Shown one piece after another: positions 16,087-24,555 of a stretch of 64,000 bases of DNA. Source of the stretch: Nocardia vinacea NBRC 16497 (GTDB lineage: Bacteria; Actinomycetota; Actinomycetes; Mycobacteriales; Mycobacteriaceae). Below the pieces are notes generated by a model that ran no database searches, was not told where the DNA came from, and saw only the letters and a program-made list of their open reading frames with translations. The position numbers and the translations under genes were made by a program. Location: assembly GCF_000308835.1 (NCBI RefSeq), contig NZ_BAGN01000007.1, positions 1 through 64,000 on the forward strand, given 5' to 3'. Each line of letters opens with the position of its first letter. Positions within the stretch are counted from its first letter, which is position 1.

Positions 16087-16764
16087 GTGGAACAGCGATC
16101 GTACAACCAGTACTGCGCGACCGCGCGCACCCTCGATCTCGTCGGCGAGCGCTGGACATTGCTACTGATCCGCGAACTGTTGACCGGACCCAAACGGTTC
16201 AGCGACCTGCAGGCCAGCCTTCGCGGTCTCGGCACCGGTCTGCTCGCCGCACGCCTGAAACATCTGGAACGTGAGGGACTGGCAGAAAAGATCACCCTCC
16301 CGCCCCCGGCTCGCACCCCCGCATACGCCCTCACCGAGGCAGGCGCGGAACTCGAGTCCGCGATCCTGGCGCTGGCCCGGTGGGGTCTGAAGTGGGCGAT
16401 GAGCGAACCGCATCCCACCGAGACGTTCCACCCGGGCTGGGCAGTCCTCGGCCTACGGGCTTGCTTCGATGCCGAGGCCGCCGCCGGACTCCGCGCGGTG
16501 TACGAGTTCCGCATCGACGACGAGGTCTTCCACGCCCGCATCGATGACGAAACGATCGAGACACTGCACGGACCCGCTCAACACCCTGACGCGATCATCA
16601 CTATCAGTGAGCAGGAGTTCCTCCGCCTGACCAGTCAAGGCCGGACGTTCGCCGAGGCGATCGAAACCGGCGTCGCATCCGCGACCGGCGACAAACAAGC
16701 CCTGCGCAGGATCAAAGGCCTGTTTCACCTGCCGCCACCATCCGCCCGAAAGTCGGACCGGTAA
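16087..16764 (+). CDS. HxlR family regulator with C-terminal SCP2-like domain
   Basis: 225 residues from the GTG at 16087 (E-Q-R-S-Y-N-Q-Y-C). The first 100 residues are an HxlR winged helix: Y-C-A-T-A-R-T-L-D-L-V-G-E-R-W-T-L-L-L-I-R-E-L, R-F-S-D-L-Q, and L-A-A-R-L-K-H-L-E-R-E-G-L-A. The rest (about 120-215) resembles a sterol-carrier-like pocket: D-A-I-I-T-I-S-E-Q-E-F-L-R-L. This two-domain form is common in actinobacteria. An N-terminal cysteine (about residue 9) could sense oxidants as in other HxlR proteins. It probably controls ohr and the dead hydrolase beside it (inference from position and shared A-rich sites). Confidence 0.85.
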   Translation: MEQRSYNQYCATARTLDLVGERWTLLLIRELLTGPKRFSDLQASLRGLGTGLLAARLKHLEREGLAEKITLPPPARTPAYALTEAGAELESAILALARWGLKWAMSEPHPTETFHPGWAVLGLRACFDAEAAAGLRAVYEFRIDDEVFHARIDDETIETLHGPAQHPDAIITISEQEFLRLTSQGRTFAEAIETGVASATGDKQALRRIKGLFHLPPPSARKSDR

Positions 16765-17085
16765 GGCCAGGGGGCGTCACTCCTGGTCGGAACGAGCCGC
16801 GCGTCCAACGCACTCTCGATCATCGGGTGCCTGTGCTGCGGCGGAGTCAGCTTCCTCGCTAGGTGCCGCTACGCGCTCGGCGTGGGCGGTTGTCGTGGGA
16901 AGGTCCGGATCGGCGCGGGGGAATGAGACGGCATACGCCGGTCCGGGAACGTGACGAAAGTCTGACGACGTGGCCGGGTTGCGGCAATTGTTGCGCAATT
17001 AGCCGCAGAATCGGGGGCATGACCTCGGAAAACGATGGCGTGGACGGTAGGCGGGTACGGCACCGGAACCTGGGGTGGTGGTGAT
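16765..17085. other. Intergenic region, no gene seen
   Basis: About 320 bases between the HxlR and epimerase genes. Short open frames exist on both strands but show no family resemblance or good ribosome binding sites. No clear repeat or hairpin. Confidence 0.4.
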
Positions 17086-18138
17086 ATGCGGGTGCTACTG
17101 ACCGGCGCGGCTGGGTTTATCGGCGTGCGAGTACATCGGGAGTTGATTGATGCGGGGCATGAGGTGGTGGCGATCGATGTGATGTTGCCTGCGGCGCACG
17201 GGGTTGGTGCGATTGTTCCGGAGAACGTGCGGTTGGTTGATGTGCGGGATGCGGATGCGCTGGATTCGGTGTTGCGGGGGATCGATGTGGTTTGTCATCA
17301 GGCGGCGGTGGTGGGGGCGGGGGTGAGTGCGCAGGATGCGCCTGCTTATGCGAGTCATAACGACCTGGGGACCGCGGTCCTATTGGCGGCGATGGATCGG
17401 GCCGGGTGTCGACGGTTGGTGTTGGCTTCATCGATGGTGGTTTATGGGGAGGGGCGGTATCGCGGGGCTCGGGCCGTTGAGGTCGGGGTGCGCAGGCGCG
17501 GGGATCTCGAGAACGGGATGTTCGAGCATCGGGACCCGGATTCGGATGAGGTGATGAGTTGGGAGGCGGTACCGGAGAATGCTCCGTTACGGCCGCGGAG
17601 TCTTTATGCGGCGGCGAAAGTGGCGCAGGAGCACTATGCGGCCGCGTGGGCGGCGGTAACCGAATCCGGGGTCACCGCATTGCGCTATCACAATGTCTAT
17701 GGCCCCGATATGCCAAGGGATACCCCATATTCCGGAGTCGCCGCGATCTTCCGATCCGCGCTGGAGGCCGGTGAGCCGCCGCAGGTTTTCGAAGACGGCA
17801 GGCAGGCGAGGGATTTCGTGCATGTCGGTGACATCGCCGCGGCGAATCTCGCGGCGGTCGAATATGCGCATACCGGTTTCGTTCCGCTCAATATCGCCTC
17901 GGGACGTCCGATCACCATCGGCGCGGTAGCCACCACGTTGGCCGCGGCGCGCGGTGGCCCCGAACCGGTGATCACCGGACGCTATCGTCCCGGCGACGTG
18001 CGGCATATCGTCGCGAGCCCCGAACAGGCGCAACGCGTTCTGGGATTCACCGCGCAGGTGGATCCGCTCGACGGCCTTGCCGAATTCGCCTTCGCGCCGC
18101 TGCGCGCGGTTGCCGGGGCGGGTGCGCCGGTCGCGTAG
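17086..18138 (+). CDS. NAD-dependent epimerase/dehydratase (extended SDR)
   Basis: 350 residues from the ATG at 17086 (M-R-V-L-L-T-G-A-A-G-F-I-G). The Rossmann motif G-x-x-G-x-x-G is at residues 7-13, S-S-M-V-V-Y-G follows, and the catalytic Y-x-x-x-K is Y-A-A-A-K (about 174-178) with R-Y-H-N-V-Y-G-P after it. The D-F-V-H-V-G-D-I-A-A-A-N segment marks nucleotide-sugar epimerases. It likely acts on a UDP- or dTDP-sugar for envelope glycans. Its first half uses many GTG/GGG-rich codons, unlike the second half. Its stop is one base from that of the convergent kinase gene, so it probably belongs to the same cassette. Confidence 0.85.
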   Translation: MRVLLTGAAGFIGVRVHRELIDAGHEVVAIDVMLPAAHGVGAIVPENVRLVDVRDADALDSVLRGIDVVCHQAAVVGAGVSAQDAPAYASHNDLGTAVLLAAMDRAGCRRLVLASSMVVYGEGRYRGARAVEVGVRRRGDLENGMFEHRDPDSDEVMSWEAVPENAPLRPRSLYAAAKVAQEHYAAAWAAVTESGVTALRYHNVYGPDMPRDTPYSGVAAIFRSALEAGEPPQVFEDGRQARDFVHVGDIAAANLAAVEYAHTGFVPLNIASGRPITIGAVATTLAAARGGPEPVITGRYRPGDVRHIVASPEQAQRVLGFTAQVDPLDGLAEFAFAPLRAVAGAGAPVA

Positions 18139-18139
18139 T

Positions 18140-19177
18140 TCAGTTTTCGTTGAGCGGTAGCCGAACTTCGAAGCGGCAGCCCTGCTCTCGGTTCTCGGCC
18201 GTGATATCGCCGTGGTGGGCTTCGACCAGACCCGCGGCGATCGCGAGCCCCATACCACTGCCGGAGGACACGCCGTCGGAGGCGACCGGGGAGCGCGCGG
18301 CGGTGCCGCGATAGGCGACCTCGAAGATTCGTGGCAGATCGGCCTCGGAGATACCCGGGCCGGTGTCGTCGACGCGCGCCCAAGCCTGGCCGTTGGAGGT
18401 GCCTGCCGATATCGCGACCTGGCCGCCGGGTGGGGTGTGCGCGATCGCGTTGGAGACCAGGTTCGTCAGCACTCGGCCGAGGGCTCGATCGCTCGCCGCG
18501 ACAACGATTTCGGAGTCGGGCTGGTCCGCGCGCAGGAGGACTTCGGCGCGTTCGGCGTTCGGTCGGTTCGCTGCCAGCACCTCATCGATCAACTCGCGCA
18601 GATCGACCGGCTCCAGTTCCAAACGCAACGCGCCCGCATTGATTTTCGACATTTCGAACAGATCGTCCACCATGACCGACAGCCGATCCGTCTCGCGCAC
18701 AATCTGTTCCGCGTAACGCGCCACATCGTCGGTGCCGGTGACAACGCCGTCGGAAAGTCCCTCGGCCATCGCGCGGATACCGGCCAGCGGGGTCCGCAGG
18801 TCGTGGCTCACCCAGGCGACGAGTTCGCGGCGCGAGCGCTCCGCCATCCGCTCTTGCTCGCGGATCTGCTTCTCCCAGACCGTCTTGCGGGCCTGTTCTC
18901 GTCCGAGCAGCAGAGCGGCGGGCACCGTGACCGCCGCGACGACCGCGAGCACGACCGCCGTGCGCTCGAGTTCATCGGTGAACATCAACCCGCTGACCCC
19001 GATAATGCCCGCGAGCGTGGACAGCGTCGGAATCAGCACCAGCACAGCCATGCTCGCGGTCATGGAGCGATTGCTGGTGGCGCGCAGGATCGCCGCACCG
19101 ATGGCGACGATCGGCAGCGAACAGGCCAGCGCATAGCCGATCAATTGCAGGGTGTTCTCAGGCACTGGATTCTCCAT
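18140..19177 (-). CDS. Sensor histidine kinase
   Basis: 345 residues from the ATG at 19177, overlapping the end of the response-regulator gene by 20 bases. Three to four N-terminal hydrophobic segments (about residues 8-100) carry almost no extracellular loop. Then comes a linker helix, the H-box W-V-S-H-D-L-R-T-P-L-A-G (histidine about 123), and a C-terminal ATPase domain with N-L-V-S-N-A-I-A-H-T, D-D-T-G-P-G-I-S (about 268) and G-S-G-M-G-L-A-I (about 305). The absence of a periplasmic domain suggests it senses something in or at the membrane, perhaps through the co-transcribed membrane glycosyltransferase-like protein. Confidence 0.92.
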   Translation of the reverse strand: MENPVPENTLQLIGYALACSLPIVAIGAAILRATSNRSMTASMAVLVLIPTLSTLAGIIGVSGLMFTDELERTAVVLAVVAAVTVPAALLLGREQARKTVWEKQIREQERMAERSRRELVAWVSHDLRTPLAGIRAMAEGLSDGVVTGTDDVARYAEQIVRETDRLSVMVDDLFEMSKINAGALRLELEPVDLRELIDEVLAANRPNAERAEVLLRADQPDSEIVVAASDRALGRVLTNLVSNAIAHTPPGGQVAISAGTSNGQAWARVDDTGPGISEADLPRIFEVAYRGTAARSPVASDGVSSGSGMGLAIAAGLVEAHHGDITAENREQGCRFEVRLPLNEN

Positions 19178-19853
19178 TCCGGCCCCAGATGTAGCCGCGG
19201 CCCCACACCGTCTCGATCCGATGCCGGTCACCGAGTTTCGCCCGCAGCCGCTTGATGTGCACGGTGACCGTGGACAGGTCGCCGAAATCCCAGCCCCACA
19301 CCTTGGCCAGCAGTTCCTCCCGGCTGAACACCTGGTGCGGGTGGCGCAGCAGGAAGACGAGCAGATCGTATTCGCGCGCGGTCAGGTCGACCGGCCCGCC
19401 GTCCACCAGCGCCGACTGCGAATCCGGCCGCACCTCGACCGCGCCGTCGCGCAGTACCTCCGTGCTCGGCTGCCGCGTCGCCTGCGAACGCCGCAGCACC
19501 GAGGCGACCCGCAGTGCGAGCTCGCGGGCGCTGAACGGTTTGGTGACGTAGTCGTCGGCACCCGCCTCCAGGCCGAGTACGCGATCGTCCTCGTCGCCGA
19601 GGGCGGTGAGCAGGATGATCGGGGTGTCCGGGCGTGGGCCGGAACGCACCGCGCGGCAGATTTCGATGCCGTCGGGGGCGGGCATCATGACGTCGAGGAC
19701 GGCCAGTTCGACGGGGTCGCCGGTGGGTTCGGTGAGTTGTGCCAGGGTCGAGGCGCCGTCCGCGGTTTCCACGACGGTCAGTCCGTCGCGTTCGAGGTAG
19801 CGCCGCACCACATCACGGACCAGCGGGTCGTCGTCGGCGATCAGAATGGACAT
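19158..19853 (-). CDS. OmpR/PhoB family response regulator
   Basis: 231 residues from the ATG at 19853. Receiver domain with acidic pair D-D-D near the start, phospho-acceptor aspartate in L-A-V-L-D-V-M-M-P (about 53), T in L-L-T-A and lysine in V-T-K-P-F (about 103). The C-terminal winged helix has L-T-A-R-E-Y-D-L-L-V-F-L-L, V-F-S-R-E-E-L-L-A-K-V-W-G-W and T-V-T-V-H-I-K-R-L-R-A-K-L-G-D. It starts three bases after the stop of the membrane-protein gene and overlaps the kinase gene, so all three form one operon. Confidence 0.95.
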   Translation of the reverse strand: MSILIADDDPLVRDVVRRYLERDGLTVVETADGASTLAQLTEPTGDPVELAVLDVMMPAPDGIEICRAVRSGPRPDTPIILLTALGDEDDRVLGLEAGADDYVTKPFSARELALRVASVLRRSQATRQPSTEVLRDGAVEVRPDSQSALVDGGPVDLTAREYDLLVFLLRHPHQVFSREELLAKVWGWDFGDLSTVTVHIKRLRAKLGDRHRIETVWGRGYIWGRNGESSA

Positions 19854-19856
19854 GGA

Positions 19857-21188
19857 TTACCAATTCGTCAGGATCGTGTGGGCGAGTACGAGCGTGCCGA
19901 GCGCTTGCAGGAATAGCCAGACTCGGACGGTGGACCGCGGCAGAAACGCGGTCGCGGTGAGCAGCCAGATGTCGAAGGGCAGCCAGATGCGCTCGGTCTC
20001 CGCCTTGCTCAGGCCACTGAGGTCTGCCACCAATATCGCGCACAATCCCGCCGCTACCAAGTGCGCGGTCGCATCGAATGGTCTGCGCAGTGCACTCGGT
20101 AGCCCGGCGGCGGTGGCCAGGCCGACCGCGCAGATGGTGGCGGCGAGATTCGCCCAGACCCAGTACACGTACGGACGTTCGGAGGCGATGCCCTGGTAGT
20201 ACCGCTCGACTACCAGGTGATAGCCATCGAGCCACCAGAAACCGGTCAGTGTGAAGGCAGCCACGACGATCAGCGCGCCGAATGCAGCAGGTAGCAGCGG
20301 CCGGACTGTTCGGCCCGCGACCAGGACCGCGCCCGCGGGTAGCGCCATGACCACGAGGCCGTAGCTGAGGTAGATGCCGAGACCGAAAAGCACACCGGAA
20401 GCGATCGCGACCCACGGCCGCCGGATCGCGATCGCCAGCAGCGCCACCGCCCATGCCGTGACACCCGCGAATATGGCGTCCGCCGAAACCGCGATCCATA
20501 TCGCGCCGGGCGCTATCGTCAAGAACGGCAATGCCTTTCGTGCTCGATCCGCCGCACCGAGTACACGCAGCGTGACCGCGACCGCGACAATCGCACTGGA
20601 CCCGATCAGTAGACACGCCATGCCCGCCCAACCGCCGCCGCGCAGGCCAATGCGATCGAGCAGGACGAAGAACAGCAGCGCGCCGGGTGGATGCCCGGAG
20701 ACGTGGGTCGTCCAGGAATCCGGTTGGAAATCCAGGATGCGGCCGGAGAATCCGCGCAATGTGGCCGGGATATCGCGGACGCCGGGGACCTCGTGCAGGT
20801 ATTCGTGGGAGTCGGTGAGTCGTCCGGCGAATCCGCGCTGCCAGCCGTCGATCATGGCCAATGCGAATGCCCAGGCCAGAGCCATCGCCCAAGACACCGC
20901 GAGTAGCCGTCGCCAGGGCAGCGACTCGGCCATCGCGGGACCGAACCGGACGACCAGCACCGCGATCGCGATGGCCGGTACCGAACCCCAGCCGACATGC
21001 GGCAACCAATTGCCGAAGATCGGGGCGGAACCCGCGTAGAGCTTGCTCCGCCAATGTTCGCTGGAAATTCGCGGTACCACAAATGCTGCCAGGGTGAGTG
21101 CGGCGGCAAATCCGGCTCCCAGATACTCGCCACCTATCCGGCCGCGTGGCCGCACCGCGGCCTCCGTCACATCATGCACGAATCTCAC
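19857..21188 (-). CDS. GT-C-like polytopic membrane protein, putative glycosyltransferase
   Basis: 443 residues from the ATG at 21188, with about ten to twelve hydrophobic segments. The long first extracytoplasmic loop contains D-S-H-E-Y-L-H-E-V-P and T-T-H-V-S-G-H-P-P-G-A-L-L-F-F, a layout typical of lipid-linked-sugar GT-C enzymes and related mannosyltransferases. There is no cytosolic domain. It is the first gene of an operon with the two-component system and divergent from the GT2 gene (115 bases between starts), so both arms may share regulatory DNA. The donor (polyprenyl-phosphate sugar) is inferred from family style only. Confidence 0.7.
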   Translation of the reverse strand: MRFVHDVTEAAVRPRGRIGGEYLGAGFAAALTLAAFVVPRISSEHWRSKLYAGSAPIFGNWLPHVGWGSVPAIAIAVLVVRFGPAMAESLPWRRLLAVSWAMALAWAFALAMIDGWQRGFAGRLTDSHEYLHEVPGVRDIPATLRGFSGRILDFQPDSWTTHVSGHPPGALLFFVLLDRIGLRGGGWAGMACLLIGSSAIVAVAVTLRVLGAADRARKALPFLTIAPGAIWIAVSADAIFAGVTAWAVALLAIAIRRPWVAIASGVLFGLGIYLSYGLVVMALPAGAVLVAGRTVRPLLPAAFGALIVVAAFTLTGFWWLDGYHLVVERYYQGIASERPYVYWVWANLAATICAVGLATAAGLPSALRRPFDATAHLVAAGLCAILVADLSGLSKAETERIWLPFDIWLLTATAFLPRSTVRVWLFLQALGTLVLAHTILTNW

Positions 21189-21303
21189 GATAGGGCCGCG
21201 GACCCGGGAAAACCCGTGCTCGAGCGGTTCTGAACGCGGATGTCACTGTTTCGTCACCAGTTTTGCGGCCTCGATTCGGCCTGCCTGGCCTAGCGTCGAA
21301 AAG

Positions 21304-21975
21304 GTGACCGAGACCCTCCACAACCCGGGCGGCGTGACCGTTGTCATCCCGTGCCGAGACGAAGCTGAGGCGTTGCCAGGTGTGCTCGCGGCCATCCCGG
21401 CCGGGTTCCATGCGCTGGTCGTGGACAATGGCTCGACCGATGCGACGGCCGAGGTGGCCCGCCGGTGCGGCGCCGCCGTCGTATCCGAGGCGAGCCCCGG
21501 GTACGGGGCTGCCGTGCAGGCCGGGATCGACTCGGCCAGCACAGATTTGGTCGCCTTTCTCGATGGTGACGGATCGATGGATCCGGGGGAGCTGCCGCCG
21601 CTGGTCGAATTGGTGCGGGCGGGTGCCGATTTGGCGGTCGGACGGCGTAAGCCGGTGCGTCGCGGTGTGTGGCCGTGGCATGCGCGGCTCGGCAATCTGG
21701 TCATCGCCGGGCGGTTGCGTCGACGATACGGGCTACCCGTGCACGATATCGGTGCCATGCGGGTGGCCCGCCGGACCGCTTTGCTTTCCCTCGGACCGTT
21801 GCACACCCGCTCCGGCTATCCGCTGCAACTGCTCATCGGCGCGGCGGGAGCGGGGTGGCGCGTGGTCGAACGTGATATCGCGTACCGGCCCCGGGCAGGT
21901 GGGGTTTCGAAGGTATCCGGATCGTGGCTCGGCACTCTGCGCGCCACTCGCGACTTCTTGGCGGTGCTGCGATGA
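21304..21975 (+). CDS. GT2 family glycosyltransferase
   Basis: 223 residues from the GTG at 21304. GT-A fold: T-V-V-I-P-C-R-D-E-A-E-A-L, V-V-D-N-G-S-T-D-A-T, then the nucleotide/metal motif F-L-D-G-D-G-S-M-D-P (about 90-100), and H-D-I-G-A-M-R-V-A-R-R in the acceptor half. There is no membrane anchor, unlike dolichyl-phosphate-mannose synthases. It is the first gene of a five-gene run in which every start overlaps the preceding stop. GT2 proteins of this size are often paired with TIGR04282 transferases, as here. Confidence 0.9.
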   Translation: MTETLHNPGGVTVVIPCRDEAEALPGVLAAIPAGFHALVVDNGSTDATAEVARRCGAAVVSEASPGYGAAVQAGIDSASTDLVAFLDGDGSMDPGELPPLVELVRAGADLAVGRRKPVRRGVWPWHARLGNLVIAGRLRRRYGLPVHDIGAMRVARRTALLSLGPLHTRSGYPLQLLIGAAGAGWRVVERDIAYRPRAGGVSKVSGSWLGTLRATRDFLAVLR

Positions 21976-22667
21976 ACTACTTTCGACCGTCGCCGGTGGC
22001 CGCGACACTGCTCGTGCTGGCCAAGGCCCCGATTGCTGGTCTCGCTAAAACGCGTCTGACACCGCCGCTTTCGCCTCCGGATGCGGCCCGAGTCGCTGCG
22101 GCATCGCTGCTGGATACCTTGGAGTCGATGTCGCGGAGTCCGGTCGCGCACCATGTCGTCGCGTTCACCGGCGAGCTCGCGGATGCGGAGTGTGCGGATG
22201 AAGTGGCGAGGGCGCTGACTGATTTCGACGTCATCCCGCAGCGTGGTGGGTCTTTCGGCGAACGCTTGGCCAACGCGCACGCCGATGCCGCGCGGTACGG
22301 TCTGCCGGTTTTGCAGATCGGCATGGACACACCGCAGGTCGGCCCGGAGGTGCTGAGTTGGGCCGCCCGCGAGCTGGTGTTGCGCGGCGACGCACTGCTC
22401 GGTCTCGCCGACGACGGCGGCTGGTGGGCACTCGGGCTGCCGACACCCCAGGCGGCGCGCACACTCGTCGACGTTCCCATGTCGACCGATCAAACCGGCG
22501 AGCTCACCCTAGAAGCCATGCGGAGCTGTGGACTTCGTGTGCGCTCACTGCCGCGCTACAACGATGTCGATACCTTCGCCGACGCACTCCAGGCGGCGCG
22601 CGAATCCGACGGGCGGTTCGCGCGCTTGATCGAGCGACTGCACCACAACCTGCTGGCACACCGATGA
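21972..22667 (+). CDS. TIGR04282/DUF2064 family transferase
   Basis: 231 residues from the ATG at 21972, overlapping the GT2 stop (ATGA). L-L-V-L-A-K-A-P-I-A-G-L-A-K-T-R-L-T-P-P-L is the family's nucleotide-binding start, followed by Q-R-G-G-S-F-G-E-R-L, G-M-D-T-P-Q-V and L-G-L-A-D-D-G-G-W-W-A-L-G-L. These are MobA/GT-A-like nucleotidyl or glycosyl transferases of unknown substrate, found next to GT2 genes in several phyla. Translational coupling makes a functional link with the GT2 very likely. Confidence 0.88.
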   Translation: MNYFRPSPVAATLLVLAKAPIAGLAKTRLTPPLSPPDAARVAAASLLDTLESMSRSPVAHHVVAFTGELADAECADEVARALTDFDVIPQRGGSFGERLANAHADAARYGLPVLQIGMDTPQVGPEVLSWAARELVLRGDALLGLADDGGWWALGLPTPQAARTLVDVPMSTDQTGELTLEAMRSCGLRVRSLPRYNDVDTFADALQAARESDGRFARLIERLHHNLLAHR

Positions 22668-23326
22668 GCGGTTTCGATATCTTCGACCTCGCGCTGGCGG
22701 GTGAGGACTGCTGGGTGCGCGATACAGACGGACGACGCCATCCCCTGCGCACCCGGCGCTGGCTGGGCTTCGACGCCGCCGACCGTCCGGCCGATTCCGC
22801 GCTGACCTGCTGTTGCGATGGACCGACGCTCGACCTGGGATGCGGTCCGGGACGGCTGGTCACGGCACTGCTGCAGCGCGGCGTCATCGCGTTGGGTGTC
22901 GATATCTCGCCGATGGCCGTGGCTACCACCAGATTTCGTGGAGCGCCCGCATTGCGGCGCGACCTGTTCGGACCGCTGCCCGGCTCCGGCCGTTGGTCCT
23001 ACGCGATCCTGGCGGACGGCAATATCGGGATCGGTGGCGATCCGGTCCGCTTGTTGACCCGCGCGGGCGAGCTCCTCGCTCGCAATGGCATCGCGGTGGT
23101 CGAATTCGCCCGTCCCGGTGCGGGTGTGGTGTCGAATCCGATTCGGCTCGAGACGAGAGACCGAGTGGGGGAATGGTTTCCGTGGGCGCGGGTGGGGATC
23201 GATCGCGCGGAAGAGCTCGCCGCGGCGGCCGGGTTCCGCATGGTGACGGCGATGGAGGTGTCCGGTCGGCATATCGCCTGGTTGCGATCTGGCAGGCCCG
23301 CTTCGAGTAGTCGGTGGGGGTTGTGA
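22664..23326 (+). CDS. Class I SAM-dependent methyltransferase
   Basis: 220 residues from the ATG at 22664, again overlapping the previous stop. Motif I is T-L-D-L-G-C-G-P-G-R-L (about 57-67), motif II ends L-G-V-D-I-S-P-M-A-V, and L-L-A-R-N-G-I-A-V-V-E-F-A-R-P-G forms the later strand. A C-C-C triplet sits just before motif I. The N-terminal G-E-D-C-W-V-R-D-T-D-G-R-R-H-P-L is a small cap. The substrate is unknown; in context it may methylate a sugar or lipid-linked sugar. Confidence 0.85.
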   Translation: MSGFDIFDLALAGEDCWVRDTDGRRHPLRTRRWLGFDAADRPADSALTCCCDGPTLDLGCGPGRLVTALLQRGVIALGVDISPMAVATTRFRGAPALRRDLFGPLPGSGRWSYAILADGNIGIGGDPVRLLTRAGELLARNGIAVVEFARPGAGVVSNPIRLETRDRVGEWFPWARVGIDRAEELAAAAGFRMVTAMEVSGRHIAWLRSGRPASSSRWGL

Positions 23327-24555
23327 TGAAGCGCGGCAGCTGGATGGAACCGCCAGCGCGATTTCGTACGAATTTCGCCCGTTGGTCTGGCGTCACGAAG
23401 GGCATAGGGGAACAGGTGACTTCCGCGCGCCCACGGGTGACATCCGCACGGGGACCCGCGGTCGCGAGTCGCGTGGGAATCGCTCTCGGCAGCGCGATAT
23501 TGCTGTGCTTCAGCACCGGTTTGCTCAGCCACTGGATTCAGCATCCACCGAGCTGGTTCTGGTGGCCCGCCCATCCTGTCTGGCTGTATCGGGTAACCCA
23601 GGGCGCGCATGTGATCTCGGGTGTCGCCGCGATCCCACTGCTGCTGGTGAAGCTCTGGGCGGTGTACCCCAGACTGTTCCACCGCCCGATCATCGGTTCG
23701 CCATTGCGAATCCTCGAACGCGGCTCCATCGCGATCCTGGTCGGCGCGACGATCTTCCAGCTGTCGACCGGGCTCCTCAATATCGCCCAGTACTACCCGT
23801 GGAAGTTCTTCTTCCCCACCGCGCACTACGCCATGGCCTACGTCGCCGTGGGCGCACTGGCCGTGCATTTGGCCGTCAAACTTCCCGTCATCCGGGACGC
23901 TCTGCAATATCGGCTGGTCGAATCCCCGACCGAGCCGCCTGCCGATACCAGTACGCGGTCGCACATCTCGCGACGTGCGGTGCTGACGGGTGGTGGTGTC
24001 GCTGCCGTCGCAGCGGGGTTGGCCGTTGCCGGGCAGACGATTCCTTTCCTGCGCTGGGCTGCGGTGCTCGCGCCGCGCAGTGGGCACGGGCCACAGGGCG
24101 TTCCGGTCAACCGATCGGCCGCGGCAGCCGGGGTCGGTGACCGGGCCCGTGATCCCGAGTACCGGTTGACGGTCACCATTGGCGATCGGCAGCGCCAATT
24201 CACCAGGGACGAACTGCTTTCCCTGCCGCAGACTCGGGCCCGCTTGCCGATTGCCTGCGTCGAAGGCTGGAGCGCGGGAGCCGACTGGTCCGGGGTGCGC
24301 CTGCTGGATTTGCTGGCGGCGGTCGGCGACTATTCCGGTGGCGATATCCGCTTCCGCTCGCTGGAGCAAACCGGCATCTACGGGAGTTCGATTCTCCCGC
24401 AACGTCATGCGGTCGACGACAGCACCCTGGTCGCCCTGACCATCAATGGCGAAACCCTCGATCTGGACCACGGCTACCCATGCCGTCTCATCGCACCCAA
24501 CCGACCCGGCGTCCTGCAAACGAAATGGCTGTCCGAAATCGAGGTGCTGCCATGA
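23326..24555 (+). CDS. Membrane-anchored molybdopterin-dependent oxidoreductase (sulfite-oxidase family)
   Basis: 409 residues from the ATG at 23326, sharing bases with the previous stop. The first half has about four membrane spans (roughly 45-68, 86-112, 130-152, 163-187) with H-W-I-Q-H-P and T-Q-G-A-H-V-I-S-G histidines, resembling a cytochrome-b-like domain. A twin-arginine-like H-I-S-R-R-A-V-L-T-G plus hydrophobic stretch (about 214-235) leads into a sulfite-oxidase-fold domain whose molybdenum-ligand cysteine lies in P-I-A-C-V-E-G-W-S (about 311), with a C-terminal L-I-A-P-N-R-P-G-V-L-Q-T-K-W. The catalytic domain is probably outside the membrane. Its substrate is unknown. Confidence 0.85.
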   Translation: MKRGSWMEPPARFRTNFARWSGVTKGIGEQVTSARPRVTSARGPAVASRVGIALGSAILLCFSTGLLSHWIQHPPSWFWWPAHPVWLYRVTQGAHVISGVAAIPLLLVKLWAVYPRLFHRPIIGSPLRILERGSIAILVGATIFQLSTGLLNIAQYYPWKFFFPTAHYAMAYVAVGALAVHLAVKLPVIRDALQYRLVESPTEPPADTSTRSHISRRAVLTGGGVAAVAAGLAVAGQTIPFLRWAAVLAPRSGHGPQGVPVNRSAAAAGVGDRARDPEYRLTVTIGDRQRQFTRDELLSLPQTRARLPIACVEGWSAGADWSGVRLLDLLAAVGDYSGGDIRFRSLEQTGIYGSSILPQRHAVDDSTLVALTINGETLDLDHGYPCRLIAPNRPGVLQTKWLSEIEVLP

